Source: Lichtheimia corymbifera B2541 (taxonomy: Eukaryota > Mucoromycota > Mucoromycetes > Mucorales > Lichtheimiaceae). From it: a DNA stretch of 64,000 nt. Shown here in pieces: positions 11,635 through 22,684 of the stretch (position 1 is its first letter; each line of letters starts with the position of its first letter). A model generated the notes under the pieces. That model saw only the letters and a list, made by a program, of their open reading frames with translations, searched no databases and was not told where the DNA came from. The stretch covers positions 124,001 to 188,000 of the forward strand of contig JNEU01001006.1 of assembly GCA_000697475.1 (NCBI GenBank), written 5' to 3'. A program made the position numbers and the translations under genes.

Positions 11635-12612
11635 ATGCATCCTGCATTAATTGTTCTTATCATTGTTGGTGTTCCGTTAGGCGGCTGGGCTGCTTATGAA
11701 GGTGCTCAATACGTCCATGAATGGTGGAAACAAAGACAAGAGCGCAAGGACTATGAGGAGTTTGTGCGTAGTCATTATAGGAATGAAAAGAGCAACGGCT
11801 ATTTTTCCGATGACAACGACCACTTGCTCCATACAGATGACGAGGATGACGAGTATGATGAAAAGCCGCTAGCACGTAGCAGCAATGTCTGGGGAAGACG
11901 AGGAAATGATCTACGAAACCGACGCCAAGGGGTAGGTGTATACACATAAGCAGCCTTTGGATGAAAATAATGAAAAGGGACTTATGATGCTATTCATCCC
12001 TAGGGCTGGGAACATTACAAGATGAGCGAGACTGAACTCGTTGAAATGGAAAAGAGTATTGAGCAAAGACGAATGTCTCTTGAACAAGAACGCGCAATGC
12101 TTGACAAGGCAGAAACAGATTTGCAACGCCAACGTCAATCGATTCAATCCAGGGGAAACAGTCTTATGGGAATGCCTTGCAATAATAGCCACTCTGCTAC
12201 CGAGACCACCACCAACAGCGTCGAGTCATCATCCATCATGACTCAAGTCCCTGATCAACAACAACAACAGCATTGGAATTTTGCCCATCCACCTCCACCA
12301 CCTTCTCCTCCTCAAGGTACACCCGTCAAACTCGATATGGAAGAATCCGACTTTGCCATGTTGCGTTCACACAATATGATCCACGATGATGAGGAGGAGG
12401 ATGAAGATGATAAATTGCGTATGCCATCCGCACCCATGCATGCTCGAAACGAGTCTGACGAAAGTAGCTGGGCTGATGTGTCTTCTGATCATCACAGAGA
12501 GCAAAGCGATGCCTCGGATCTCAGTTTCAATTCAATCAAGACATCATCTGGTCATAAGTCTGATAGCTCATTTGGTGTCCGTAGCATCTCATCCGATGAA
12601 GGGTTGTTATAA
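11635..12612 (+). CDS. membrane-anchored acidic coiled-coil protein
   Basis: Two exons (11635-11931, 12004-12612) give 301 residues. Residues 3-23 are one hydrophobic helix (ALIVLIIVGVPLGGW). A basic/aromatic stretch (HEWWKQRQERKDYEEF) follows, then an acidic patch. Residues about 105-145 are a charged heptad-like coiled coil (SETELVEMEKSIEQRRMSLE onwards). A Gln/Pro segment and a second acidic, Ser-rich C-terminus complete it. It looks like a single-pass membrane protein with a long cytosolic disordered tail. I do not recognise the family. Its stop is 44 bases from the stop of the convergent TTC4 gene, so the two mRNAs probably overlap. Confidence 0.8.
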
Positions 12613-12656
12613 ATCCCGAGCGAGAGAGAACAAAAAGTATTCATTTGTATTCCCTT

Positions 12657-13893
12657 TTATTGCTTCTTATACTTGGCTAAAAACTCTTCTTTGAATGGGG
12701 AATTCTTGGGGAGAATAATAAAGCTGGGCACACCATTGGTCACGACATACTGATCGAGTGATAGGATTTTGCCAAGTGGTAACTTTTTGCCGATCTTGAT
12801 GATACCTGTATTCAACTTTTGGTTGTTTTCAAAATAGACTTCCAAATTATCAGGCGTGTATTCTCCACGTTCATCCCAGGGTGCTCGTTGTTCAAACATG
12901 ATCTCCAAATGATCCAAGAAAGTATTGGTCTCGTTGAATGACTGGATATAATCACTCTCTTTATACTCCGGGTATAAAAAGAACACAGGCCAAGATAACG
13001 TGTTGGTCTCTGGATCCAATTGAATGTTGGCTTTTTCACGAACTTCCTTATCCGTAATCTCAAACTTGATTTTGCGATCCTGTCATTGTGCATTGGAATC
13101 ATCAGCTTTCATCCTCGTTGTACCTTATCCTCCTCTTACCTTGAAGGCCTGCTCCAATCGCTGCTTCTCTTCTCGTTCCTTGCGTTCCTTTTCTTCCTTT
13201 TGTCGTTGCTTGGCTTCGATTTGTTCCTTACGGGCGATGCACTTTTTCTGGATAGCTTTGACGGGTTCATTGTCAGGATCCACAGCCAACGCATGCACGC
13301 AGCAATCATGCGCTTCATCCACACGATCCAATACAAGCAAAGCACGTGCTGATCGATATAATGCTTTAGTGTGTTGAGGATTCAATTCCAGACATTTGGC
13401 ACAATCACGTAACACTCGACCATAGTTGCCTGTTGTTAACGTACTCTTTAAGTATATCCCATTTTCATGCATCATCATTCCTGTTTTCCCATACCTAGTT
13501 CCAAATTGACAGCAGCACGATTGGCCAAGCAAGCTTCATTTATTTTTTGATCCTTGCAGTCGATATCCAACGCTCTCGTATAGTAATCAATAGCATCCTT
13601 GTACTTGAGCTTGCCTTCCTTGAAACATTCATTTCCTTGGTTCTTGAAGTTTTCAGCAATCTCTGTAATAAAGACACGTCAGTTTCGAGTCTTTTATCAT
13701 GATATATATTCTACCCTTTCTCCATACCTTCAGGTGGACCATCATAAACGAGCGATTGTAAGGCTTCAAGCGTATCGTTCTCTTCTTCGGGAAGGTGTGA
13801 CATGAACAAAGGAACCTTGGCCAATTCCTCATCGAGATTGTCAGGATCCATATAATACTGGGATCGTTTTGGCTGTGGTCCGGCTGGTGACAT
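12657..13893 (-). CDS. CNS1: TPR co-chaperone of Hsp90, TTC4/Cns1 type
   Basis: Four exons (13893-13728, 13662-13495, 13429-13140, 13079-12657) give 348 residues, close to human TTC4 and yeast Cns1. The N-terminus carries the FMSHLPE segment. Three TPR units follow, recognisable at FKNQGNECFKEGKLKYKDA, LANRAAVNLELGNYGRVLRD and NPQHTKALYRSARALLVLDR. A Lys/Glu-rich helix leads into the C-terminal wheel domain with WPVFFLYPEY, and the protein ends FLAKYKKQ. This family binds the C-terminal peptide of Hsp90/Hsp70 and is essential in yeast, where it also supports translation elongation. Cytosolic; no regulatory feature seen. Confidence 0.92.
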
Positions 13894-14209
13894 TGTTGCA
13901 AAGTGAGTGCGTATGTGCGTGTCCAATGGGGGGGATCGTGTGTGTCGGGTACAAGTTGTTGCAAGAAGAGTTTCAAGCCACAGGGTGAGCCTTTCATGCT
14001 TTCCGGTGATCTGAGCGCTTCCAAAAGTGGCATTGATTTATCATCATCCCCCATCCAACCACCCATGCATGATTTCATCCTCCTCCTCAAAGTTGGCTAT
14101 TTTCATTGTAAAAGCATATAGTAACCATGGCAATGGTAGCACTGATCGGGTGTGATTGCGTGGCTATTCGAATCTTCCACATATATCCTATCCATGTCCA
14201 TAGTCCTGT
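13894..14209. other. promoter-side spacer of the CNS1 gene
   Basis: No gene is seen. The first 150 bases should hold the minus-strand promoter of the CNS1 homologue. Confidence 0.4.
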
Positions 14210-14278
14210 GTTGCTTTCTTTATCCTTCTATCAATATGTGTTGCTTTCATTATCCTTCTGTCAATAGCATTGCTTTAT
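14210..14278 (+). repeat. short tandem duplication (about 29-base unit)
   Basis: Two nearly identical adjacent copies of a unit beginning GTGTTGCTTTC and ending TCAATA, followed by a partial third (ATTGCTTTA). It lies in spacer next to repeat family B. Confidence 0.7.
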
Positions 14279-14364
14279 TTGTGAAGTCTCTTCATTTACA
14301 CACTGTCCCTCTCCATTATCACTGCTGAATTGACCAAGTATTAACAAAAACAATACACCAATAT

Positions 14365-14930
14365 CATATCTTTTGCAAGGGTTGGTGCAATAGATGATGG
14401 GAGGCTTGATTGCTGATATCAAAGATGACCCTATCATCCTTGCTGTTTACCGAACACGCATAATAATGGGGATATGCATCAGGCGTACAATTGATTAATT
14501 TCCTTGATAGATTTCTTATCACTTGCCGATGTACGCATAGACAACATTGCACTAGGCTCCTCAGACTTATTCTTGGTATATGCGCCCCGTCACTTTATCA
14601 ATGCGTCATCCCCAACAAACAAAAATACCCACGCCCCACAATGCACAATAAAGGGATGTTGTCGCCGCCCACTATACTCCACGCGTCTCTTTCCTCTGTC
14701 ATTCTTTGGTTGCTTACAAGATCAAATGTCCAAGATTTGTATGGATCACACCTTCAACCTGTGAATGAGTGCTGATCTTTGTGGACATTCATAGTGCTTC
14801 TTATATCGTGGCCGTCATTGTGATATTGGACCCTTATAATGAGGTAAAGCTTGATCGTGTTGCTTGATGAGTCGCTCTCTACTCATACACGCCACCTTGT
14901 TGCTTTCCGTATAGCTATCTCTCCACCATG
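14365..14930 (-). repeat. dispersed repeat family B, copy 1
   Basis: The reverse complement of this stretch aligns with 61800-62390 over nearly its whole length. Shared blocks include ATCTATCAAGGAAATTAAT, the stretch around GGCGACAACATCC, and TGACTCATCAAGCAAC or close variants. The match is imperfect, with indels up to tens of bases, so the copies are old. Diverged partial copies are at about 27715-28060 and 35890-36050. No open frame is conserved between copies. Confidence 0.8.
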
Positions 14931-15531
14931 GGTTGCCCTTCTGCCGCCATAGGAAACTGAAAAAGTTAAACGGTGGGCTCCTGCTTTGCACAGTGTCAAT
15001 GCACCAAGTCATTGTAGGTCGCGGTACCGAAACCAACGTTTGCAGATGGCACCCGTATCATTTGTATGGAAGTAAGGTCGGCCAAAATACCCATGGATTA
15101 TGAAGACCGCTTTCATTACATCAAGGTCTTTGAGTTGCTGATCAAGATGAAGGTAAACAAAGAAGGATACAACAGCACCATAAATATGTCTCACCAACAT
15201 TGTCGAATTTAGGAAATGTGTGTCGAACAGGAGCATATAACCAAAGAACTGCAAAAGGAGCATGTTGGCCTGATACAAGTGGACAAAAAAGATCAAGTGA
15301 AGCATTTGTCATTTCAGTTGTAAATATTCTCACTGCAATGATGTTGCTGTTGTTTTTATTACTCCCCAATCAAAGCATTTTAAATTGAAATACAAAGAAA
15401 AAGAGTATTCATTGTCAATGACTGCATAAATATAAGCAAAATGGGTCCCCCTCTCAAGGATTTTTAAGACGCCTTGGTCTCCGCACAAACACGTGTAACA
15501 TCACTTCCTTTCTTCTTTTTGACAAACACTC
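14931..15531. other. spacer between repeat family B and the scramblase gene
   Basis: No supported gene. Bases 15031-15057 contain GGTACCGAAACCAAC plus TTTGCAGATG, also present at 61768-61794 in the same orientation. The final 60 bases, with pyrimidine-rich runs, are the likely promoter/leader of the scramblase gene. Confidence 0.5.
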
Positions 15532-17076
15532 ATGCTACCTCGACCACGACCCAGTATTGTCACTCGTCGACTTTTCCCTGTGGCAACAAGACGTGTTACT
15601 CAACCACCTATCCATGCTCGACCTACTCTTGCCTATTCATACTCGTCCTTGCGTCGTCCACGTCAACAAGGTAATACCGCAGCATTGACATGCGTCTCGA
15701 CATGGTTCCATTGACACAATTGGTTTCTAGGACCTCGTGGCCGTATCTTGAATCATGTTGATCAGCTTCGACCTGCCACGCAACGACCCACAGAAGTCAT
15801 TTCAGAGCAAAGTGATATGCCTATCACGCAGGATCCTGCGCATACACCGGTAGAAATCCCTACGCAACCAGGCGCTGTCATTACACCCGATTATCATGGT
15901 GCTCCCGTCCTATCCCAGCCTGCACTTGTGGTTGGCCGTGAATTTGAGATGTTGAATATCTTTTTGGTAAGTAAAAGTATAGGAAAAATGATGATACATG
16001 ATGATATGAGACTAAGATGACATCAACAAGGGTTATGAACAAGCCAATCGATACAAGATCATGGATCCCAATGGCACCTATCTTGGTTACATTTTGGAGG
16101 AAGAAGGCTTTGCCAAATCCGTGGGTCGACAATTCCTAGGCACCCATCGACGCATGAATGCTACCATCCTCAATGTACAAGGCGAAGTGGTTTTTAAGGT
16201 ACACATATTGGCATTATCTTGGTCATTCCTCCTATCACTCAACTAGGATAATCCATCATAGATTGTCAGACCTTTTTCATTGATCAACAGCCGCATTTAC
16301 ATATATACAGCCGATGATCGATTGGTGGGTGAAGTACAGCAACGATGGCATCTTTTACGTCGACGCTATGATCTGTTTGTTGGGTATGTATCATTATAGC
16401 CTATGCTATGGTTTATTTCTATGCTCACATGAATTCTTAGCAACACCCAATTCTCCTATATCGATACACCCTTCCTAGGCTGGGATTTCAACTTGCAAGA
16501 TGCTGAAGGACAACCACTTGGTAATGTCAGCCGAAACTTTATGGGCTTTGCTAGAGAAGTAAGTAAATCTTCATCAGTCACAAGATACATGCTTACATGG
16601 CTATTGTTGTATGCAGATCTTTACGGATACCGGCAACTATGTTCTTCGGATGGACGCTGTTGAGAATAACGCTAGAGGAATGACATTGGATGAACGTGCA
16701 GTAACATTGGCGTGTGCGGTGTCTATTGACTTTGACTACTTTTCACGTCATTCACATGCTGGGTAAGGAAAAGGGTAGAATACGAATTGATCAGGTGTAC
16801 TGATTCATTATATATAGTAGCGGTGGTATTATGCCATTCCCATTCTTTGGTTTTGGTGGATCTGGAGAACAACCAGCTGATCAAGGCGATAATACTCCTT
16901 CCACTACTCCTCCTCCTCCAAGTGATTCTTCTTATCCTCCTCCTCCCCCTCAGCAACAAGTTCCTCCATCACAATATGGCCAAGGCGAAGATGGCTGGTT
17001 AACCGATGAAGAAGCAGGTGTCAGCAGTCCCGCAGATACGGATATCTGGAGTGCATTTTTCGGCGATGATGAATAG
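15532..17076 (+). CDS. phospholipid scramblase family protein, mitochondrial (Aim25-like)
   Basis: Seven exons (15532-15670, 15731-15966, 16031-16198, 16262-16383, 16441-16558, 16617-16762, 16818-17076) give 395 residues. The N-terminus is Arg-rich and nearly free of acidic residues (MLPRPRPSIVTRRLFPVATR), as in mitochondrial presequences. The scramblase core starts with PALVVGREFEMLNIFLGYEQ and runs through NRYKIMDPNG, LGYILEEEGF, REIFTDTGNYVLRMD and ends near TLACAVSIDFDYFSRH. Behind it is a Gly/Phe patch and a disordered Pro/Gln/Asp tail. The family moves or binds phospholipids; the yeast member Aim25 affects mitochondrial inheritance. Whether it scrambles lipids is inference from family. 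It lies 215 bases upstream of the co-directional PsuG gene. Confidence 0.9.
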
Positions 17077-17291
17077 ATGAATTTTAATAGAAGCTACTTT
17101 GATATCATTGTCTGTTTTTATGCAACCATGTACTTTTGACTACAAACAAGGTTTAACATTTAACGGTCATTTAATTACTATTACTGTTATGTTATGTAAT
17201 GCAACTCCCAGTCGTACAACCGGCTGTGGGAAACACCTGAGCCCTTGAGATCGGATTAAAGGTGAACCTGTCTTTTTTATTCCCGTTTACC

Positions 17292-18783
17292 ATGTTCCGT
17301 CTCACGCGTCGTTGTTTCAGCAGCTTGCCCTCTGCACGCCAATTCACCATTACTCCCGAGATTCAAAAAGCTCTTGCTGCCAATGGACCTGTAGTTGCAC
17401 TGGAATCCACCATTATCAGTCATGGTACGCATTGAAAAGGGACCTGCATGTCTACGTTGACGACTAACATGCACCAGGAATGCCATATCCACAAAACGTC
17501 GAGACTGCACGTGCAGTGCAAGATATTGTACGAGACAACGGTGCCATCCCTGCTACTATTGCTATCTTGAAGGGTCGTGTGCATATTGGTAAGGATGTTG
17601 GCTATATCGGTTTATATCTTGGCGCTTATTACTGATACATGCATGGGATCAGGTTTGGACGATGACACTCTTGAGACGCTTGGCAAGCTTGGTGCTGAAG
17701 CACAAAAGACTTCACGACGTGATTTGGCATCCGTGGTTGCTCAGGTACATACATACAAGGGTTGTTATAATGACATCTCATATATGGTTTGTAGGGTAAA
17801 TCGGGTGCAACCACAGTAGCAAGTACCATGATTCTAGCTCGCGCTGCTGGTATTCCTGTGTTCGTCACTGGTGGTATTGGAGGTGTTCATCGAGGAGCAG
17901 AGAAATGTATGTGTGAAAACTATCCCTTTCTCCTTGGATTTTAACATGTCTCTTTCTTTGATAGCCATGGATATCAGTGCTGATCTAATGGAATTGGGTC
18001 GTACCCCAGTGGCTGTCGTTTGTGCCGGTGTCAAGAGCATTTTGGATATTGAAAAGACCCTTGAAGTGCTGGTAATTCTCTCTTTTATCATCATTATGGG
18101 CCACACATTGCTTATTTAGTTACCAAATCCTTTAGGAAACTCAAGGTGTCTCTGTCCACACTATGGGTGAATCACAACAATTCCCTGCTTTCTATACACC
18201 CTATAGCGGCTTCAATGTAAGGAATCACTTTACCATATAGCCATAGCAGCTAATGGACAAGCAATAGAGTCCTGGTCGTATCGCAACTGAAAAAGAAGCT
18301 GCCAATGTTATCTGTAAGTGATGGACTTGTTGCATCACTTTGCTTGCTAACACGCAAATATAGTGGCCAACCATAACCTCGAATTGAACAGCGGCATGGT
18401 CTTTGCAGTGCCTATTCCAAAGGATGATGCAGCCGATGCACAGGGTATTCAAGATGCTATTCAATCCGCCGTTGCCGAAGCTAGGTGAGTTGCCAACAGA
18501 GAGAGACTGTGTGTGTGAGTTGCATGTATATTTACTTTGGATCCATGGTCGAATTCAGGGCTCAAAGCGTTCATGGAAAGGATGAGACGCCATTTTTATT
18601 GAAGCGAATTACCGAGCTCACCAAAGGACAATCATTGGCTGCTAGTATGTATCCTATTACATGGAAAAGTTTATACATGTGCTTACTTTTATTGTTATTC
18701 AAAAAGACATCGCTTTGGTCAAGAACAATGCTCAAGTCGGTGCTAGAATTGCTGTCGAATTATCCAAGCTTAAATCAGCATGA
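17292..18783 (+). CDS. pseudouridine-5'-phosphate glycosidase
   Basis: Ten exons (17292-17424, 17478-17588, 17653-17744, 17795-17906, 17965-18071, 18136-18216, 18268-18313, 18364-18484, 18559-18644, 18707-18783) give 321 residues. The enzyme splits pseudouridine 5'-phosphate into uracil and ribose 5-phosphate. Compared with E. coli PsuG (Glu31, Asp149, Lys166), the corresponding Glu38 ([10 protein letters not shown]), Asp156 (SADL) and Lys173 (CAGVKS) are all present at a constant offset of 7. Other family blocks are [23 protein letters not shown] and [11 protein letters not shown]. The first 18 residues ([18 protein letters not shown]) look like a mitochondrial presequence. Many fungi carry this domain fused to a PfkB pseudouridine kinase; here the frame stops right after the glycosidase domain. 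Confidence 0.94.
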
Positions 18784-20599
18784 ACATGTATTATATATTA
18801 GGATCGTGGTTAATAATAATAACAACGCGACTCCTACTTGATTGGTTTATTGTGTGGATTGAAATAATGGGTCAACATGATGCATGAATGAGATTTTTTG
18901 TGTGGTGTTGTGTATATCGTACGTGAAATAAAACCCAGGAACTCATCAGCTCATGCTTCCAACGCAGGGATCAAAGGGGATTGTTCTACTCTTGATGATG
19001 ATGATGCAAGCCCTGCATCATGATGGTATTCACAATTCATATCAATCTATGCACACATGGGGCCACATGCCAGCTCATTTCCAATTGAACTTGCATGCAG
19101 AAAGGAAAAAAAAAGTCATTCGGCATAACGAAAGTTTTTTTTTTTTTTGCTTTCTTTTAACGTCTCATGATGATCTCAAAGTGACTTTTTGCAAGACGTT
19201 GTCCCATTTCAGGTATAGTGCCTTTCATTTTTATGCCCGCATACATGCTAATAAACTTGGCCCCTTCCCTATCATGCCTACATTGATTGTTTGCATCGTC
19301 CTCACGTTAGCTAGTGCCACTTGATCCAATTCAGTGGTAGACCCATCGTAATGTTTGTTGGTTTCCAAAGAGATAAGCAATGTCATGTAATCAAGGGAGA
19401 GCACGAGGATGCAGGATGGGCTGTTTATATAGTTCCAATAAATTGGAGCAAGGTGGCTGTGGTGGTGGTGCAAGATGAGACAATGTCGGCAGGATACTAC
19501 GTGAAGGTGGTGGCATATACAAAACAAAAGGGATCGCCGCATGGTTTCCTCGTGGTGCATGATTTTGAATGGGAGGAAGGGATCCAATCGAGTGGAACAA
19601 GCTTTTCGTCCAAGATGACACCGCTCATCGCTTATAGGTGCATTGATTTGATGAGGTGCTCTCGCTCAATTCGTGATTAAAGCAAATGCATGTTGGACAA
19701 ACGATTGCTGTGTAACCTTCATATGTTGCAACAAACAAGGGCGTTTTGCCACCACGTTCATGCATGCTGGCACAGGCCGTAGAAATGCTTTGACCACAAA
19801 GGCATCCATGAAGAATCATAAAGTGCTAATAGAGAAGAAGAAGAAGAAACCAAGTTTTTCTAAACATAGGTTTAGTGTAAAAAAGTGAGACATATACTTC
19901 GCCTTTCCATACATCTATGGGATAGTAGTGATGTGCTCCATCTTGTCTGCATAGCGGGGACTAAATGAATCGAGTCGCCGAGCTCCGGGATATTACGTAC
20001 TTGTTCAGCGGTCTTGATTATTTCCGCGCATGGGGGAGTAAAATGATGATGATGAAAAGTAATGGATCGATATTTTGATTGTTGCCATGGAAGCAGTAAT
20101 TATGGCAACGATAAAAAAAAGTGAGGAGAAAAGGTGATAATTAGCATGGATGAAGCGATGCAACACATGTCCCACGACGGCTGTGGTGGCGATGCATAAT
20201 GGAGGACAAGTGTTTGCATGACTCAGCATAGCATTGGATGGAGCAAGACAACACAAAGAGAGCTGCTCCCTAAGCCCCTCTCTCTCACTCACACACACCA
20301 CCACCATTGGCGGGAATGAGGGATGTAATAAGGGATAATGAATATGGTATAGGATATGAGGGTATGTTGTTGATGATGATGATGATGTCTCAAAGCTTCC
20401 CTTGAATCAATGTCGTCGGGTGTCGCATGGTGTTAAAAAACTTTTCAAGCAACAAAGCAAAATTTTCGCTTGGTTCCTGGTTGCGTTTCCGCCCTCGTTC
20501 ATCTTTACTTTTACATTCTCCCCTCTCTTCCTTCTTGTTTGTGCTCTCTCCGTTCTTACTTTTTCCACCACCTCCTCCCCGCTTACTATAAAAACTACA
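18784..20599. other. long spacer upstream of the Rua1-type gene
   Basis: About 1.8 kb with only unsupported open frames. It contains a T run near 19136-19150, a GAT microsatellite at 20370-20388 and a pyrimidine-rich stretch from about 20480. The frame of the next gene is open upstream of its ATG but has no earlier in-frame ATG. Long promoters are common for developmental regulators. Confidence 0.4.
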
Positions 20600-22684
20600 A
20601 TGGACGTTCAAGGGTACATGCCACATCGCTCTGATGATCCCCACCAACAACAGGTGCTCCATTATGCACAAGTCAACTTGACACCAGAAGACACTCCAAA
20701 AACCCATTCACTGCCTCCACTGGCCAGCATTCCAGCCCACGTTTCTAACGACCAGGATTGTGCCGACTCTGTTACAAGTGATGGACCCCCATCAGGTTCT
20801 TATGCATCATCTTTGCCAGTCAAGACGGAAGACAACCCGATTCCTGCGATTCCAGCAAGTGTGTTTGACAAGCGCAAGAGTAGCCCTGCTGTATTAGGTC
20901 TTCCCCTTGGATTGAATGATGAAGCACAAGCACAGTTAAGCTTACATCTTTCACAACAACGCAACTCGATCGAGGCAGCTATGCTCTTGGCTAATTTCAA
21001 TCGACTGCCACCTTCTGAACCTGCTACAACAACAACAACAACAACAACTGCCCAATCCAATCCATCCACTGAGGATGATGAAGGTGAGTTGGCTAAAATT
21101 AAAGCTTCATTTATGCGCATGAAATTGCTCACATCCACTCTTCTTCTTCCTCCTCCTCCTCCTCCAGATCACAACAACAACAACAAGTCTTGGCCTGACG
21201 ACAATGAGAATTACTCAGTGACTTCCAATACTGCTTCGGATAACAACAACGCTGTTGCTACGTCGACGACCACAAAGCAACGTCGTCATTCTTACGATGT
21301 CAACATGTCATGGGCAACCATGTCTCCTTCTTTTCTGGAACGATCTTCTTTTTATCATGGTATTGCTACAACATCCACATCGGCTACATCATCATCAGCA
21401 TCATCATTAAGACATCAACCAGGTAACCATGCTACCAACGGAGTAAGAATGACTTGGGTACATGGCGGAGCACCACATCCATCGCATGGTAGTAAGGAGT
21501 TTGATCCATTGCTGCGACGGGCCGCTACACCCGAAGATTTACGTCTCGCCTATGGCTCTCACGTGTCATTGCCGCCTGCATCTTCTTTTACAAGTAGTGG
21601 CAGCAGTACCACAGCACCTTTATCATCTGAACATCCAATGCTGCATCCTTTGGCACGATCCGTTTCCGATATGACTGGACGCAAACGTGACCCTATGGGT
21701 GAACCCCTTCAGCCACCACAACCACCTACAGCAGCACCACATCCTCATGCACCTCAACATCATCATCCTTACTATAATCAACACTATCCACCACCACCCT
21801 ATTCATCAGCAGGAGGAGGAGGCTTACCACCAATGCACCACCATCATCCATCATCATCATCATCATCAACATCAGCATCTAATCAAGCATCACCTTATTA
21901 CTATCAACATCAACCACCTCCTCATCCTCCTCCAGCACATCCTCATCACCAACTTCCACATGGAGGAAAATTACCCCTGCCAGTACCAATGGAAGGTATG
22001 ATTCATACACGCCTCCCTGGTCCCTACAATCCCCTTGGTGGTCCTATTGCAGTGCCTCGTCTACCCAATAGGAGGAAAAAAGCAAGAGTTGAAGCGGATG
22101 AAGACGATATGGCCAATGCTGTTGAACCTGGTGATCCTGACTTTCCTGACATGTCACTTAAGGATATTGAAGCTGCACGTGTCGACCCTGAAGCACGTCC
22201 TCGTCGTCAGAAACTTCGTTATGCAGGTGATAAGTATACTCCGCAATGGGTACGCTACAATGGTCAAGCGAAGGAAGGTCTCTGTGATACATGTACACCA
22301 GGCAAATGGCTTCAATTGAAGAACAGTGCATTCTGGTAAGATTGAAGGGGAGGATGCTAGGAATGTGTATATACTCACCCTATGGAAAGGTATCACAAGC
22401 AATTCTTCCATGGCATTTCATCAGTATCAGGCAAGGAATTTATGCAACCCCTAGAAACACGTTGGGTGGATCAAGATCTGGTGGAAGGTCTTTGTCATCA
22501 ATGCCACCAATGGGTATCTGTCAGCAACGTCAAACGAAAGAACAGCGTACTCTGGTATCGACATGCTCACAAGGTAGGTTACTCGCTCATCTCATCCCAT
22601 TCACAATAATAATGCTCATTCATCCTTTGCCTTTAGTGTCACGTTTATCACAAGCCAAAACCTAATGCACCAAAACGACGTTGA
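20600..22684 (+). CDS. transcription regulator with Rua1 C-terminal zinc domain
   Basis: Three exons (20600-22335, 22390-22573, 22637-22684) give 655 residues. The first 510 residues are low-complexity (Ser, Thr, Pro, His, Gln, Asn runs) and probably disordered transactivation regions. A basic patch with NRRKKAR near residue 490 is a candidate nuclear signal. The C-terminal 120 residues match the Rua1_C (formerly DUF4451) domain: GDKYTPQWVRYNGQ, EGLCDTCTPGKWLQLKNSAFW, YHKQFFHGIS, EGLCHQCHQWV, WYRHAHKCH. The Cys pairs and His residues suggest zinc binding. The namesake Rua1 controls ustilagic acid synthesis in Ustilago; no such cluster is seen here, so the target is unknown. I chose the ATG at 20600 because it is the first in frame. 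Confidence 0.88.

Noticed and set aside
20402..20599. Extension of the Rua1-type protein to an upstream start
   Set aside because: Only a TTG could start it. The stretch translates a pyrimidine-rich leader, and the first in-frame ATG is at 20600.
21687..22001. 104-codon His/Ile-rich frame inside the Rua1-type gene
   Set aside because: A frame-shifted shadow of the CAT/CAC-rich coding sequence.
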